A stretch of DNA of 64,000 bases from Rhodeus uyekii. Lineage: Eukaryota > Chordata > Actinopteri > Cypriniformes > Acheilognathidae. How positions within the stretch are numbered: the stretch's first letter is position 1; every line of letters starts with the position of its first letter. The notes below the pieces were generated by a model. That model saw nothing but the letters and a program-made list of their open reading frames with translations. It had not been told where the DNA came from and made no database searches. The translations under genes and the position numbers were made by a program. Shown here in pieces: positions 13,601 through 27,900 of this stretch. The DNA lies in contig JAWRVZ010000136.1 of NCBI GenBank assembly GCA_037043235.1, forward strand, positions 1,426,001 to 1,490,000, given 5' to 3'.

Positions 13601-14500
13601 CCACTAGCTCCTGATAGCTTCCAGCATGGATGTGTGTGTCTTCCTATATAGGACCATTGTGCACAAGTTTGTTTTTGTGAGGTGTGGAGAGGAGAAGTTT
13701 TTGTCTTTGTCAATAGTGTAAGTTTGAACAGACATGCTCAATTACCAACACTGGAGAGGCACAGGTCACGCAACTACTTACTTCGCTACTGTGCATGTTT
13801 GAGAGGGTGTGTGTGTCAGAGAGAGTGTTTCAGTGTGTTCATGACCCAGCAGAGTTTAAAACCTTTTTTCTAGTGCTGTTAAAATTTAGCATGACGTCCA
13901 TGTAGAAAACTAAGGTTTAACCAGTCCAAAACTAAATTTTCAATATGTTTCACCACAGTTAAAATATCAACTTAGCCTGTGAAAAAAAAGCACAGATGTC
14001 TGCAGTAAAATATTTTAGAGTTTATATGAAGGACTTCATAGAGGTACATTGTTTTAAAGTGTTTACTTTACATGTGTGTACTTTTTCAGGATTTTTTATT
14101 TATTTTTTTGACATTTGAAAATCCAATTCTTTATATGCTACATGATATGGGCCGCAGTCACCTAGATGTGAAGGCAATTGAATTGCACCACATTGTTAGG
14201 AAGCAAGTGATTTTTTTCCTACCAACCCCACCTCTATCTTTATTTTAATTTCTCTCTCTCTCTCTTTCTCTCTCTCCAGGCTGGTAGATCTGGTCTTAAA
14301 GGTCATCATGAGAGCCATGTGGTTTTCTGGAGGGTTTCACTGGGTTCGTGTGAAGGGGCGGGCGGCTTTGCCCAGTGAAGCACCCATTCTCACGATGGCC
14401 CCTCACTCATCCTATTTTGACGCCATCCCTGTTACCATGACGATGGCATCTATAGTGATGAAGGCAGAGAGTAAAAACATTCCAGTCTGGGGCAGTAAGT

Positions 14501-14531
<31 letters not shown>

Positions 14532-17500
14532 AATATTCAAACTCTGTTTGTTCACCTTAAAGCTATTTGTATTGTTTTTCATCTGATATGTGTGCTTGAT
14601 TAACTTCGACTAGTCTCAACCCTTACATATTTTTGCTCTTTTCTTGGTTCAACTACTATTGTTCTTATCACTGTAACTTGCTTTGAACAAAAGCATCTGA
14701 TAAATTAATAAATGTAAATGAGATGCATGCTCAAAAATGCTGCATTTATTTGATATATTCTATAAAAACAGTAATATTATTAAAATTTAATATAACTGTT
14801 TTCTGTTTGAATGTGTATTAATATGTAATTTATTCCTGTGATTGCTTCAGCATCATTCAGCTTCTTCATTGTCATATGACCTTTTTTTTCTGATTTTATT
14901 TGAAATAAAAATCGTAACAACATTACAAATGTAACTTTTTTCTATCAATTTAATGTCCTTGCTGAATAAAATGCATTTTTTTCCTTAACACTTTAGCTTA
15001 GGATCCAATTCTATCTGTTACCTAGTTGCTTATTAGCATTCATATTACAAGGATATTGGCTGTGGATTAGTGCTTATAAAATACATGTTAATACTTTATT
15101 CTGCCTGACCATATTTTACATACTTAATCCTACCCAATTTCTACCCAGTACCTAAACTAAACAACTATTGTACTCACTGTTAGTTAGCAGTAATTATAGG
15201 AGTTTACTTAAGTTATTTAATTATGAGAATTGGACACTAATCTGAAGTGTGACCCCCTTTTTCCCCAGTTCACTGAGAGCAGCTTGACTGGCATTATTAT
15301 TATTTGAATAAGAAACCTGAGATTTGTTTGTGCAGTGGGCCTGCACAAACAAGTAATTAAGAAAATTAATTATTGTTTAATATAGAAAATTTCAATTTAT
15401 ACTTTTAGCATTTTGCAAGATTTGACTTTCCTGCTGTTTTAGATTACTCTCGGTCGCTTTAAAACATAATCATTTATTGCTTACTCTGTGTCTCTCCTTT
15501 ATTTAATATCTTGCCCCACCTTTCACTCTTTCTCCATTTTTAGCTCTTATCAAGTTCATTCGGCCTGTGTTTGTGTCGCGCTCTGATCAGGACTCTCGGA
15601 GGAAGACCGTTGAGGAGATCAAACGTCGAGCTTGTTCTGATGGCAAATGGCCTCAGGTACCACACAAACGCATATAGATTTTACTTCTAACATAATAGCT
15701 TTCATACAGTTTGTGTGTCTAAACACGTTTTTCGGCCACTTCGTATCATGAATTGTGAGGGAGTGTAGTATTGAGGTATTTCTCCTCTGACTGTGGCCTG
15801 TTTTCAGATCATGATATTCCCAGAGGGCACATGCACCAATAGATCCTGTCTCATCGCATTTAAGCCTGGTATGTGTAGTACGCTCTCTCTGTCTGTGCCC
15901 ACTTCTGATATCTGCTGACTAAACACAATTTTCATGCCTGGAATGAGTGAGTGTGTTTTTGGGTCTTTGTGATAGAAATGTTGAGTGTTTGCTGAAGATT
16001 ATTTGCTTATATGTTGCTAGAACTGTAGTTGGTATATGTGTGCTCTGGGGTTTTGTCTCTCTTTGTACCCTCTCTAATCTGCAGCCCATCATGGTTCACA
16101 GCGCTGGGAGATCTGGTGCTTGGCTTCCTCTTCCTGTGTGCACTGTGGAGTTTGATGGTCTTTTCTCCTCAAATCCCCCTCTCCTTTGTTAGGCATTGTA
16201 TCGGTTCTATTCCTCTAATCCCCACTCCTCTTCTCTCTGTCCCTGGCTTATTTTTTTGTGTCTGGCTATCTCACTTTTCTCTCAACAACCTTTAATACTG
16301 GAGCTCTCACTGTACCAAACAACATCAGCTGTGGTGGTCTGCAGCCAACTAGCTCTCCAAAACAAAAACAGGGCCAGAAACTGAGTTTGAATGAATGCAG
16401 TGAGTTCTGGTGCTTTTTGGTGATGTACAGAAATGTTTGTAGTGCAGTTTTTGAATAGAGGTTAGATGGTAATCAAACAATTACTATACATAGCAGGACC
16501 TCTATTCCCAGTCTTTCTGAAATTTATTTCAGGTTTCAACAAATCTTTCTGAAAAGTCCTGAGTGCTCTGATTAGCCAGCTGTCCCAGTGCATTGTGATT
16601 GGCCAAACGCCTCAAGCATGTCTCGGATATGTAACACCCCTTTATCATAATCACCGCTTTCCGCTTCTAAAGAATTTGAATCTGAATTTTTGTTTAGGCT
16701 AGTCCACTGGTAGTGTACATGGGATACTTGACTCTTTCCCCACCATTGATTACGAAAATACAAAATAACGTGATCATCAAACATCACATCTCTAAATAGG
16801 ATACCTATTTAAGAACATGGTAGTATACTTAAAGTACAAAAATAATATACTTAAATGGTAAACTACTAGTATGATCTTATTTTCACTTAAAGTATACTTA
16901 ATAAACTAGTAGTTTACTGCATATACTTCAAAGTGTGCTTTCATAAACAGTCTATAACTATTTACCTGTATTATAGTTGCAGTACAAATGTGAAACTTTG
17001 TATTATACAAATGTTAGATTTGAAGTATTCTTTTATGCACAAAACGTTGGGCCAATTAAGTCTAGTATTGAAGCAGTACACTTACAAGTATTCTTTTAGT
17101 ACATTTTGATATTAGTATTCTTACTACATAAAGTGTACTTAAAACATACTTTAACTTTACCTAAGTATACTTAATGAAATAAACTTGAATACTTATTTTT
17201 GTAATAAGAGAATTAATTTTTGCTCTGTATAAAGCAACCAAATATTTAAAGTCATCACATTTTATTATATTGAGAAATGGTGCATTTAATCTTTTATTAA
17301 TAGTAGTTCTGCTCTGCCTAAAAAGTGCAAGCACACTTGTGCACATGTAGACGCTTCAAGTATAAATCATGCTTTAGTCAAATACCAGGTCAGAACAATG
17401 ACGAACAATGCAAATGAATAATGGGTGTTTTGTATATTCGCATTGACCTGCTCGGTTTAAGAGTTGTTGAGTTTGTCAAAGGGGAGTGAGGTCAGTCTGT

Positions 17501-18847
17501 GTGGAGAGTTGGTCAGTTTCTATTAACAACATGCAATAAGGAGCTGCTTGTAAGCTGAAGGGCATTTCTCGTCACTCTACACCTTCCAAAGAAGTGATGA
17601 GGTTTGACTGGCACGTACTGAATCTGGGACTCAATCTCCCCTGCAATTTATTCCTGTGATGATAAAGCCGAATTTTCATTACTCCTATTCATTCCGACTG
17701 ATGAATCTGAACCTAGTGTTTACATGAACGCTAGATAAAGTGACCGGGTTGATGTGCACATTTATGTTACAAGCTTTATGGAAAGCCGTTTTAGCTTGAA
17801 TTTTTTCCCAGCATTATTTGTCGTAATTGCAGTTTTACTTGTAAGAATTCAATTAGAGACCTTTACAATTCAATTCTTACTTGTAAAAATTCCAAGTCCG
17901 TTCTTACTTGTAATCTTTATTATTTAGGAGCTCTCTAATTCAATATCAGAGCTCTCTGCAGAGTTCTGCAATTTGAATTAGATAGCTTTCTAAATCAGTT
18001 CTTACTAGTAAGAATTACAATTAGAGAGCTCTTTAATGCAATTCTTGCTAGTAACAATTGAAGAGAGAGCTTTAGTTCAGTTTTTACTAGTGAGAATTCC
18101 TGTTACATGGCTCTACAGTTGTATATTTACTAGTAAAAACTTGTATTCATCACACCCATTTCCATCCCCAAATCCCACCTGCGGTGCTACACTTCAAAAT
18201 AAAAGTCCTACTAGAACAAATTAATAGAATTGTCTGTCGGAGATGACAACTTGGATATGTTTTGCTGTTGAAAGATACTATTTAATCAGTACCTTATTGT
18301 TTACTCTAAGAAAACTTGATGCTGTTCAACATGATTAACAATGATTAACTTTACCAGACAAAATGTCGTATTTATGCACTGTATTGCTTAAATTAAGCTC
18401 CAAGTAGGCTAATTGTTAGGCTAGTAGCCACTGACTAAATTAGATTTTAAAATGCATATATAGTAGTGATGGGACATATGAAGCGAGGCTCCGGAGCTGG
18501 TGTCGAGCAAAAAGGGGCGTTCCAGATGAAGCCCCGATTCGAAGCGTGTATCGTTTCCGCGAAAATCACGTGACTATGACAAACGAGGCCTCGGTTTCGG
18601 TTGATGACGTCATTGCTTCATTCTGAGTATCGCTTCCGCATAAAGGTGGTTGAAAACCTCGCGCCTCTTGTGCTGTGTTGCCAGATTGGGCTCCTTTTGG
18701 TCACATCCGACCGGGGAAATGTATTGGGCTGGTTGATACAAATTTGGGCTGGTTTTTGATGCAACTGGCGGGTTTTTATTTTTTGACTAGAAATGTTAAC
18801 TTATTTTTTTTACATTAAAACGAACGTTACAATAAAGTATATGTAAT

Positions 18848-18905
<58 letters not shown>

Positions 18906-21900
18906 ATATGTATAGCCTATATTAGTAGTAGTGTTATTATTCTATATAATATTATTATTATTATTATAAGACTAGACTGTATTGGGGAAAGCTTAGAAAG
19001 TTGGTCTAGTGCAAACGTTCTTATGTTGTCCAGCATCATCGGTGCCTTGTGAAATGGTGTTTTTAAAGGCAGGAGAAGTTGTCAAAAAAAGAAAATAAAT
19101 CGCCTTAGCCCTAAAACAGTTTAAAAATAATATTTTTTGGATAAAAACTCCTAAAGTATATCCTCTTCATTATTTGTCTTGTTTCTTGCTTCATAATCAC
19201 AGTCCAAGATACACAAGCACATTCACTGCCCTCTGCCCAGTTAAACCCAGACACTTATTATAATTATAATTTTCCCAGGTCTGCCTATGACCAAACAATT
19301 GATTTACATACATTTTATTTATCTGGGAAAATCCCATTGAGATGTCATAATCTCTTCTTCCATGGAGACCTGGTTAAAAAACGGCAGCACACATGGTTTC
19401 AGACAAATTATTTAAAAAAAAACAGACAATCCAAAAATAGTTGGATATAGTTGATTGACCCATAAATTTCAAGCCAATACATTTATTACAAAGTTATGTT
19501 AACACAATCATTATATACCACAAGAACAAACACATTTTAAATACATAGTGTATCACACACCACATCAGGCACATCTGTAATTTATCTGATAGTTTTTTAC
19601 TCTTTGGCCACTAGATGATTTTGTGAGCAAATGAGGCTTCGAGAAATTAACCCTTTTGTGAACCATTTGGCTGAAAAGGTTCAACGCTTCATGGGGCTTC
19701 ATCTCACCATCACTAATATATAGTTTATATAGAGAGAGAAATAAATATATTAAAATTATATATTACAAATGCACAAAAAGCCAGGAGTCCTACTAACTGT
19801 AGGTTGGAAGGAGACATATTTAAATAAGCCTATTCTAGCTTTAAATCTTTCCTGTATATCAGGGGTGGCCAACCCGCGGCTCGCGAGCTGCATGCGGCTC
19901 TTTGACTGCTCTTTTGCGGCTCTCATCCGGCCCGCGGAGACCTTTTTGTCTACGGGAAAAAAAACATAATTTTACGTGTATCCTGCCAAGATGAGCCGCC
20001 GCTTACATGGACGTTATGTTTTTTCCGAATTCAAATAGAGGCGCGCAGAAGCGCGTTCCCTTTCGAGAGTGGAAACGAGATGTTGCAATGAAATGTATTT
20101 GGGAACTCCTCCCCTTCACGTCATTTCTGAAACCTTATAGGATAACGGCAGTTGACAACTGGCCAATCGTAGCGCGATGCGGATCTGTCAGACAGACGGT
20201 ATAAATAGCATAAGCTATTTATATTGCGTCAGAATATTTCCTTCACACTTCTCTAAACGGAATATGGAAAAACAACAGACGTTTTCCAACCGATCACTAC
20301 ATTACCAAACCTTATTCGCGGCATACTTTTTCTACTCGCGGGTGTGATATGTAAAATGTGCAAAAATGTTTTGTATATACTTAGAAAATATGTGATATGT
20401 GTGAGACATTCATAATGTCAAAACCTCGTCAATAATCGCGAATTCCCACGTCAACAGTCTTTTATGCGGCTCTCCGCAGTCATGAGCTTTATTTTGTGGC
20501 TCATCATGCTGAACAGGTTGGCCACCCCTGCTGTATATCTTTCTTGTAGCCTATACGGTTTTTATTTATTTTTTATTCTCAAGGCTAAATAACCAACAAA
20601 CGAATACAAGCCTAAATAAGGGGTATGTGATATTGCCAAAATATACATATATTTTTGGGAGTTTTGGTTTAAAGGTCAATAAAGTAAATTGTGCCTCAGT
20701 TTAGCCCCGTTGTTCTTTAAAATCATTCTAAAATTCTTTACCATTGAGATAATCAACACTAAAAACAGTATTACTTATAATGCTTAACAGATCATTGGAG
20801 TCTATGCCTCTTACTATTCATCATTAAAAAGTGCCTTGATTGAACAACCTGGAAGTGCAGTTGCCCATTTTGTGAATATGCATGAGGCATAATTATCATA
20901 ATGAGGTAGTGCTGAATAGAGAGCTCTTTAACTGCTTTCTTACTAGTTTTTACTAGTAACAATTAAATTAGAGAGATCTCTAAATCAGTTACAGAGCTCT
21001 CTAATTCAATTGTTGCTAGTAAGAATTCAAGAGAGCCCTCAAATTCAGTTGTTACAAGTAAGAATGCAATTGCTGAGCTCTCTAAATCAATTGCTGAGCT
21101 CTGCAATTCTACATGTCTTTAATTTGTATTTTTGCTATCAAATTTAATTCGAGAGCTCTCTAATTGGAATTTACTAGTAATAATTGGATTAGAGAGCTCT
21201 GTAATTGGATTTCTGACTAGTAAGAATTAATAGAATTAAGACTTAATATTTGTCCATTTTGGGTCCTGATTAGAAGACGACGAGCACATAACCCGTTATG
21301 CCATGGTGCTTATATTTATCAAACAGTAAAAACGCTTCTTCCCATGCCCAAAATAAAGTGTGTGGATGAGAGGTTGTTCTGCTCCACTTCACAGATAATG
21401 CGTGATAGGAGAATTTTAAAATAACACAAGTCATTTATGACCTTTTATTTAACAGCAACCACAGCTTGTTCCGCACCTCATGTGTCATTACGCCATTTCT
21501 ATGTTATTGCACATGCGCAGTCCTTCCTTTCCAATTTTGGTTGGTGTTTGCATGTCCTCTTTGATCGGATTAGAAAATGAATAAACCACCCCTTTAAGTC
21601 TGATCGAAATTTCGAAATTTTCGTTTCAATCAGATCGAAGGTGTTTAGTCAATCCTAATTTCTAAGGGATTATTTTGTTGCATGTAAACATAGGGTCACA
21701 TGATCCTTCAGAAATCATTTTGATATGCTTGTTTACTGTTCACGAAACATTTCTTCTTATTATTATTATTAATGTTGATAGAAACTGTGATCAATTTCTT
21801 TCAGGATTCCCAAAAGATAGGAATAAGATAAGGAATAAAATGTATTTCTGGAAATGTCCATTTTCAGTCTGACCGCTCTGATCAGATTTGACATGGTTTA

Positions 21901-24900
21901 TGTGATTTTTCTCATGCCACATAAAACAGAAATGTCAGGCATTGTTATAGGAAACATGTTGAAAGTAGCTGCAGAAACAAGGTTTTGTGCTTGCAAAGTG
22001 CCAGCCGAGCAGAAACTGAGACATGTTTTGAAACCGGCAGAGCCGACAGCTCAGAATAAAGTGGCATGAACCAACCTCCTACGTTTCTGCCACTGCCTCG
22101 GAAGACGTAGTAGTACAATTGGACAACATCTGTTTTGCAAACCCTTCCATGTTGCTCCTTCTGTTTTTGCCGTATACCCATTAATACAACGTTATTGCCA
22201 TAATAGTCAATGCAGATATTCCATAAAACTAAAGGCATGTACACAAATCAGATCTGAACAGTTGCAATACATAATGTGGACTGCACAATAATTTTAGATC
22301 AGATTCACAAATATTCAGATTTTGACTGACAGTATGAATGTAGACTTTGAATGTAAAAGACAGCAAATGGAATTATTTTGTAAAATTATATAGTATTGCC
22401 ATTCCAGCTTGCTATGGCCAAAGCAATTTTATAGTATGATCATGTTCTTGGTGAATAAAAGTATATTCACTGTAGGTACCTTTCTTTTTTTGTGGTGCCA
22501 GATGATGATGATGATGATAATAAAAAGACCAGTTTCAAACATTAAGATTTGACAAAAAAAGCACTGTGCACAAACACTTTTGAGCATAAAGATCTCTTAA
22601 AGTGAATGTTCAGCTCATACAGTTGTGATTTTGGATTAATGGAAATGATGTTCTAGTCCTCTAAATGGTTTATTCTTATTCATTATACATGCCATCTTCT
22701 AAAGCTTGAATGTTAGAAAGTAGTTGGTTTGCTGTGATATCTGAATATTACAAAAAATAAAGCTGGAGGAGTTCAGTGTATTTGGATACTTGAGTTCACA
22801 GACACACAGAAGGGTCATGTTTCAAATGGGACAGGCTATAGTTTTAATGCTACACCCAGCCCTAGGAGTGAAACGAGGTCAAAGCACAGGATCTCTCTGA
22901 TTCCCACTCTTCTTCTGCCCCTCCTTTCCTGCAGGTGCGTTCATCCCTGGCGTTCCTGTGCAGCCTGTAGTCTTGCGGTATCCTAATGAGATGGTAAGAA
23001 TAACGTCAATGCCCAAACAGGGTGTGTCGTTCATTATTGTCACTGTTGAGCCACATACTTGCTGTGGATTATGTCTTCAGTCATGAAGATTTTGAATTTA
23101 GGTGTCTCAACCTAATCAAATATGCTATATTTTTTTTGTTGTTGAAACCAAGGTTCCTGGAAAACTTTGCTTAGCATTTATTGCTACTGGAATTTAATTA
23201 TGAGGCCCCTAGAGTCAAGGTTGTGTTGTCAGAGGAGCAAGGTCAAGTGGTTAGGTCATGTTTGGGTGTGCAGGCTAGTTACTTGTTTAGGTGGAGACTG
23301 CCAGAGACTCATTTTGTTTTGTTTGAGATGCTAATCCCATTCATTTACATCTTGCTCTTCTCACTTCCTTGACAGGATACAATCTCATGGACGTGGCAAG
23401 GGCCTGGAGCGTGAGTCTCTTGAGTTTCCTTTAAAGAGACAGTTCACCCTTGCTCCAAACCTTTCTGTTTCTTGTTGAATGTTGAGAACCAAACAGATTG
23501 GGTTCCCATTGACTTACTTTGTATTTATTCATTTTTGTCCATACAATGGAAATTAATGGGAACTGAAACCAGCATTCTTCAAAATATCTTCTATTATGTT
23601 CCACAGAAGAAAAAAATGTATACATGTTTGGAACTGAACAAATAACATGCATAATCATAAAAAAACAACAACATAATTTTAGTTTTTGGGTGAGCTATCT
23701 CTTTATCTAACTTATCCTCCCACTCAGTATATTATGATTTTATTGCTGTATAGAAAAAAGACATTAAAAAGTAACACTACCTTTAGCACGTACTCTGGAT
23801 GTAGACTAATAGTCAAGTTTTTATGTGTTTGTATATATTGGCGAGTTAAAATTAAATGCCATTTATCTTTTTCAGGTTTAAGATTTTATGGCTCACATTA
23901 TGTCAGCTACATAACACCATAGAAATAGAGGTGAGAACTCGGATTTTGGTGTACATTTCAATGTTATTTTAGTACTATTTATATATTGTAATGTTTTGAA
24001 ATGGCCTTTTAGTAAATGTTCTTTTTTCAGTTTGTCGGTTACTTTTTTGTACTTTTCAAACTTATTTCAGTTAGTGGCCACATTATATGCAACATTTCTG
24101 TTTTTCTTCTCTCTCTCACACTTATTTTACAACCATTTAACTCCTAAAAGTCTACTAATACTTTATGAGAATTAATGCAAGTTAATGTGCATCAATGTGA
24201 TGTATAGTCAACAGAATATCTAAATCTTTGAATACAAAATTCTTTGTGTCCAGTATCTTCCTACATATACCCCATCAGAAGAAGAGAAGGAGGATCCAGC
24301 CTTATTTGCCAGCAATGTGAGACGCATCATGGCCAAGTGAGTGGATTTTTATAAGGACCTAACAAAGTGTTTTTGTCATGACTAAGATTTTATTCTCACT
24401 TTATTTCATGCTGATCAAAATATCTTTGAAATGTTGTTACGACCCCTAATTGATGTTAATCTAGGAGGATAGGAACGTAACACCAAGAGTAAAGAAAAGG
24501 TAAATATAAATAATGTCGCGCTAATTCAAAGTAAGAAATGTCGATCTGTAACTTTAGGAAGGGATAAATGAAACGGAGACAAGATGAAATTAAAGAGTTT
24601 AGTATTGAAAAAATAATCACCAATAAAACATGGAGTGAAATGATTAAATGACAATAAACAATATTTACAAACATTAAACATGACAAAGAACATGGGAGAC
24701 AATAAGCGGGGCAAAAGCAAAGAAATAAACAGAACAAAACATCTGCTAACTACAAACAAAAGTATTTCTGCTCTAAAAAGAAACAACAGATCTTCGGCGC
24801 AACGCCAGCTAACTGCTCTAACTAAAAACCAAAAATACAAATAATAGCTCCCGCTTTCTAAACAAGTGAAACTTAACAAGTCAAACCTCTACGTGTTGCG

Positions 24901-27900
24901 ATGTATGTCACGTGACTTACTGAACTCGTCTTCCCACTTGTGTCAGATGTTGTAAACTCTGAATGATGGTAACCCCATACACAATGGCACAAACTCTGAA
25001 TGGTGGTGAGCACTTGCGTAACACAAAACGATACACCAAAGAAGGCTTTTAACCAAAAACACAACACTAACAACTACCAGAATTCAAGAATCAATCAAAC
25101 AAACAAACAGACAATACACAGGAAGGGTCAAGAGCTACGTCCAAAGGACGCGCTCCTGTGATGCGTCACTTCCTAGTCTTTTATAGTTGGCTAATTCCTT
25201 TGCGGAGAGGCGTGGCTTCGTCACTGAAGTTGATTGACAGGAGAGTTATCCAATGACAGGACCTGAGAAATATGATAGGGTAGACAAAAAAGGGGGGAGT
25301 GGACAAAAACACACTACAACACACTAAGGGACGTAACAATGTCCTGTAAGTAAGGAATAATTAGCTATTTTTCCACTGTTGGGCCTGTGCATGCCATGGC
25401 TAACAATGTGCCAGACATGGCCAATAGCCTCAGACCTCAAGCACCAAAATCAGTAGCCCTGCAGCGCTACCATAAACTAACACTTAAAACGCGTCTATAG
25501 GATGACGTCACAACCTCACGGCTTCACCACCTGATTGTTTTTTATCATATTTATTTACTTGCCCAGTGTCATTGTGGGTTTTGGTTATTTTGCTGTTGTA
25601 GGCTGTTATTAGCTTTTGAAATAACTGAAATAATTTGGTAAAGTGAAATGGAACTGTAATGCAGTAAAGACCTGTCTGGAACTACTTCAGCCCTGAAGAT
25701 AATTGCACACCAATCAGATTCAAGCATTCAACAGTCTCGAAGTATGATCTGTAGTAAAACATACTTGTTTTCATTCTGTATGTTTTCTCCATAGAGCACT
25801 TGGGTTGCCCGTTATCGATTATTCCTTTGAGGACTGCCAGCTTGCTATGGCCAAAGGCCCTTTGCGTTTGCCTAGACACACCTGCTTGCTGGAGTTTGCC
25901 AGACTGGTAAGAAGTTTGGGGTAAGTGGATCTGTAGTTTTAAGCTTTAACACCACCACACAACGTTCGGTGGCATACACTAGTTTTTTGTTTTCTTTTAA
26001 GAAATTAATACTTTAATTCAAGAATGCTTTAAATTGATCAAAATATTTCTCTTTGAAATGGATGATCAAATCGAATGACCCCAAACTTTTAAATTTAGTA
26101 GTTTTATATGTGGTGTAATTCAGAGTATTTCCTCTTTTGTTGAGGAGTAAAAAAAAGAAAAAAAAAAGAGAAAGAGAATTACAGGAATTTTTCTTTTATT
26201 TAATGCCGATTTACATACTTTGAGAATATAGCCACCTATACAAATCTTTTAGTCACTATGAATAAGTATATTGTTTATTTGATGAATTGTTTTCTATTAT
26301 AGAAATGCATAATAGCATAGAAAATTTCCTGTTGAAGAAAAAAAAAAGCGTGAATGTAGATCAATGATGTGTGAGATGGTAATGTCTGTGCAAACCTCAT
26401 CAATAGGGCTGAACACCTCTGAACTAAACTAACCCTCAAACAGAAGCTGCTTCGGAGCAGGTTACGTTTAGAAAGTAAGTTGCTATGGCTACTTGCATAC
26501 CCAGAAAGTTATCTCCGTTTTAGGAACCGAAAGTTGAGTTATCTACTTACTTGCAGTTGAACAAACCTGGTCACATAACCTGCTTTCTGGAATAGAAAAT
26601 TACAGCATTATAGCATTGATCTATGACTCTTCAGTAGAGCCACACCATAAATCAGTGGTCCCCAAACTACGGCCCTCAAACTATGAAGCCCTCTCATCCG
26701 GCCCGCGGAGACCTTTTTGTCTACGGGAAAAAATACATAATTTTACGTGTCTCCTGCCAAGATCAGCCGCCGCTTACGTGGACGTTATGTTTTTACCGAA
26801 TTTAAATAGAGGCGCGCAGTAGTGCGTTCACTTTCGAGAGCGGGAACGAGATGTTGCAATGAAATGCATTTGGGAACTCCTCCCTTTCACGTAATTTCGG
26901 AAAGGATAAGGCCCCTAGGATAACGCCAGTTGACAACTGGCCAATCGTAGCGTGATGCGGATCTGGCAGACAGACAGTATAAACGGCATAAGCGCGAAGC
27001 GTCAGAATATTTCCTTCACACTTCTCTAAACAGAATATGGAAAAATAACCGAGGTTACAATAGTAAACGGAGACGTTTTCCAACCGATCACTACATTGCC
27101 AAACCTTATTCGATGCTTACTTCTACTTCCGGTCACCGTCAATGAGATTATATAGCGTTTTTTCCCAAATATAATCTGGAGATGCATTTCTTTTGCACCT
27201 TCATATAGCTTGTGGGTGTGATTATGTAAAATGTATAAACATATAAAAGTTTTTTTCCCCCCGTTTTTGCCTAAGGAAGACATTCCTAATGTCAAAACTT
27301 TTGCATCAATGTACCTTTCAATCTTTTGATCAACATACATGTGTGAACAAACATTTTCAAGAATAAAATACGTGAAGAACAATTTGAGAACAAACTTGTC
27401 CGATGATAATCTCAGGTCACTGTTGATGTTAGGGACATCAAATCTAAAGCCAGAAATGTCTGCTATTTTGGCATCCAGGAAACAATTTCACCATTCCCAC
27501 TAATACAGGTGTCTATGTGTAGTGTATCAGTGTGTTATTTAGTAATGACTGAATAAAATAATATTAAATAATTAAAAACAACATCCATGTTTTGATTCTT
27601 TTTTTATTTGGACCTCGAGTGTGTAGTCGGCCCCCGAACTGCTTTTTCACAGTTAATGCGGCCCTCGGGCTGAAAAGTTTGCTGACCCCTGCCATAAATG
27701 ATCATTACGTTCAGTAGTATAAGCAGCGCTGTGCTGTTTGATTAACAAATCAAACACAACTCTTTGCTTGCCTGCACTGCACTCATAATGAGTATTTTTT
27801 GCTTTGGATTAGAAGCTGGTGATTGATTTTACAATTCTGGTACAGCAGTGGGCTTGTTTGTGCTGGTGCTTTTCATCTGGCAATGAACATTGTGCCCTCT

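Larger units (their letters stand above)
17711..21700. mobile_element. Possible composite palindromic element interrupted by two hATs
   Basis: CCTAGTGTTTACATGAACG at about 17711 faces the complement of CATGTAAACATAGGG near 21681-21695. Inside both ends lie arrays of the same palindromic modules (17822-18140 and 20935-21235). Removing the two hAT insertions leaves roughly 2 kb. The outer ends are tentative. Confidence 0.4.

Noticed and set aside
15947..16460. Cluster of overlapping + strand frames
   Set aside because: They fall in lpcat1 intron 5 just after exon 5; no homology seen and the frames overlap one another in different phases.
24456..24879. Two overlapping - strand frames with hydrophobic, Cys-rich translation
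   Set aside because: They lie inside the solo LTR and look like T-rich sequence read by chance as membrane segments.
25907..25912. GTAAGA as the donor of lpcat1 exon 10
   Set aside because: Using it removes the conserved VRSLG and breaks the phase with exon 11; GTAAGT at 25921 keeps both.
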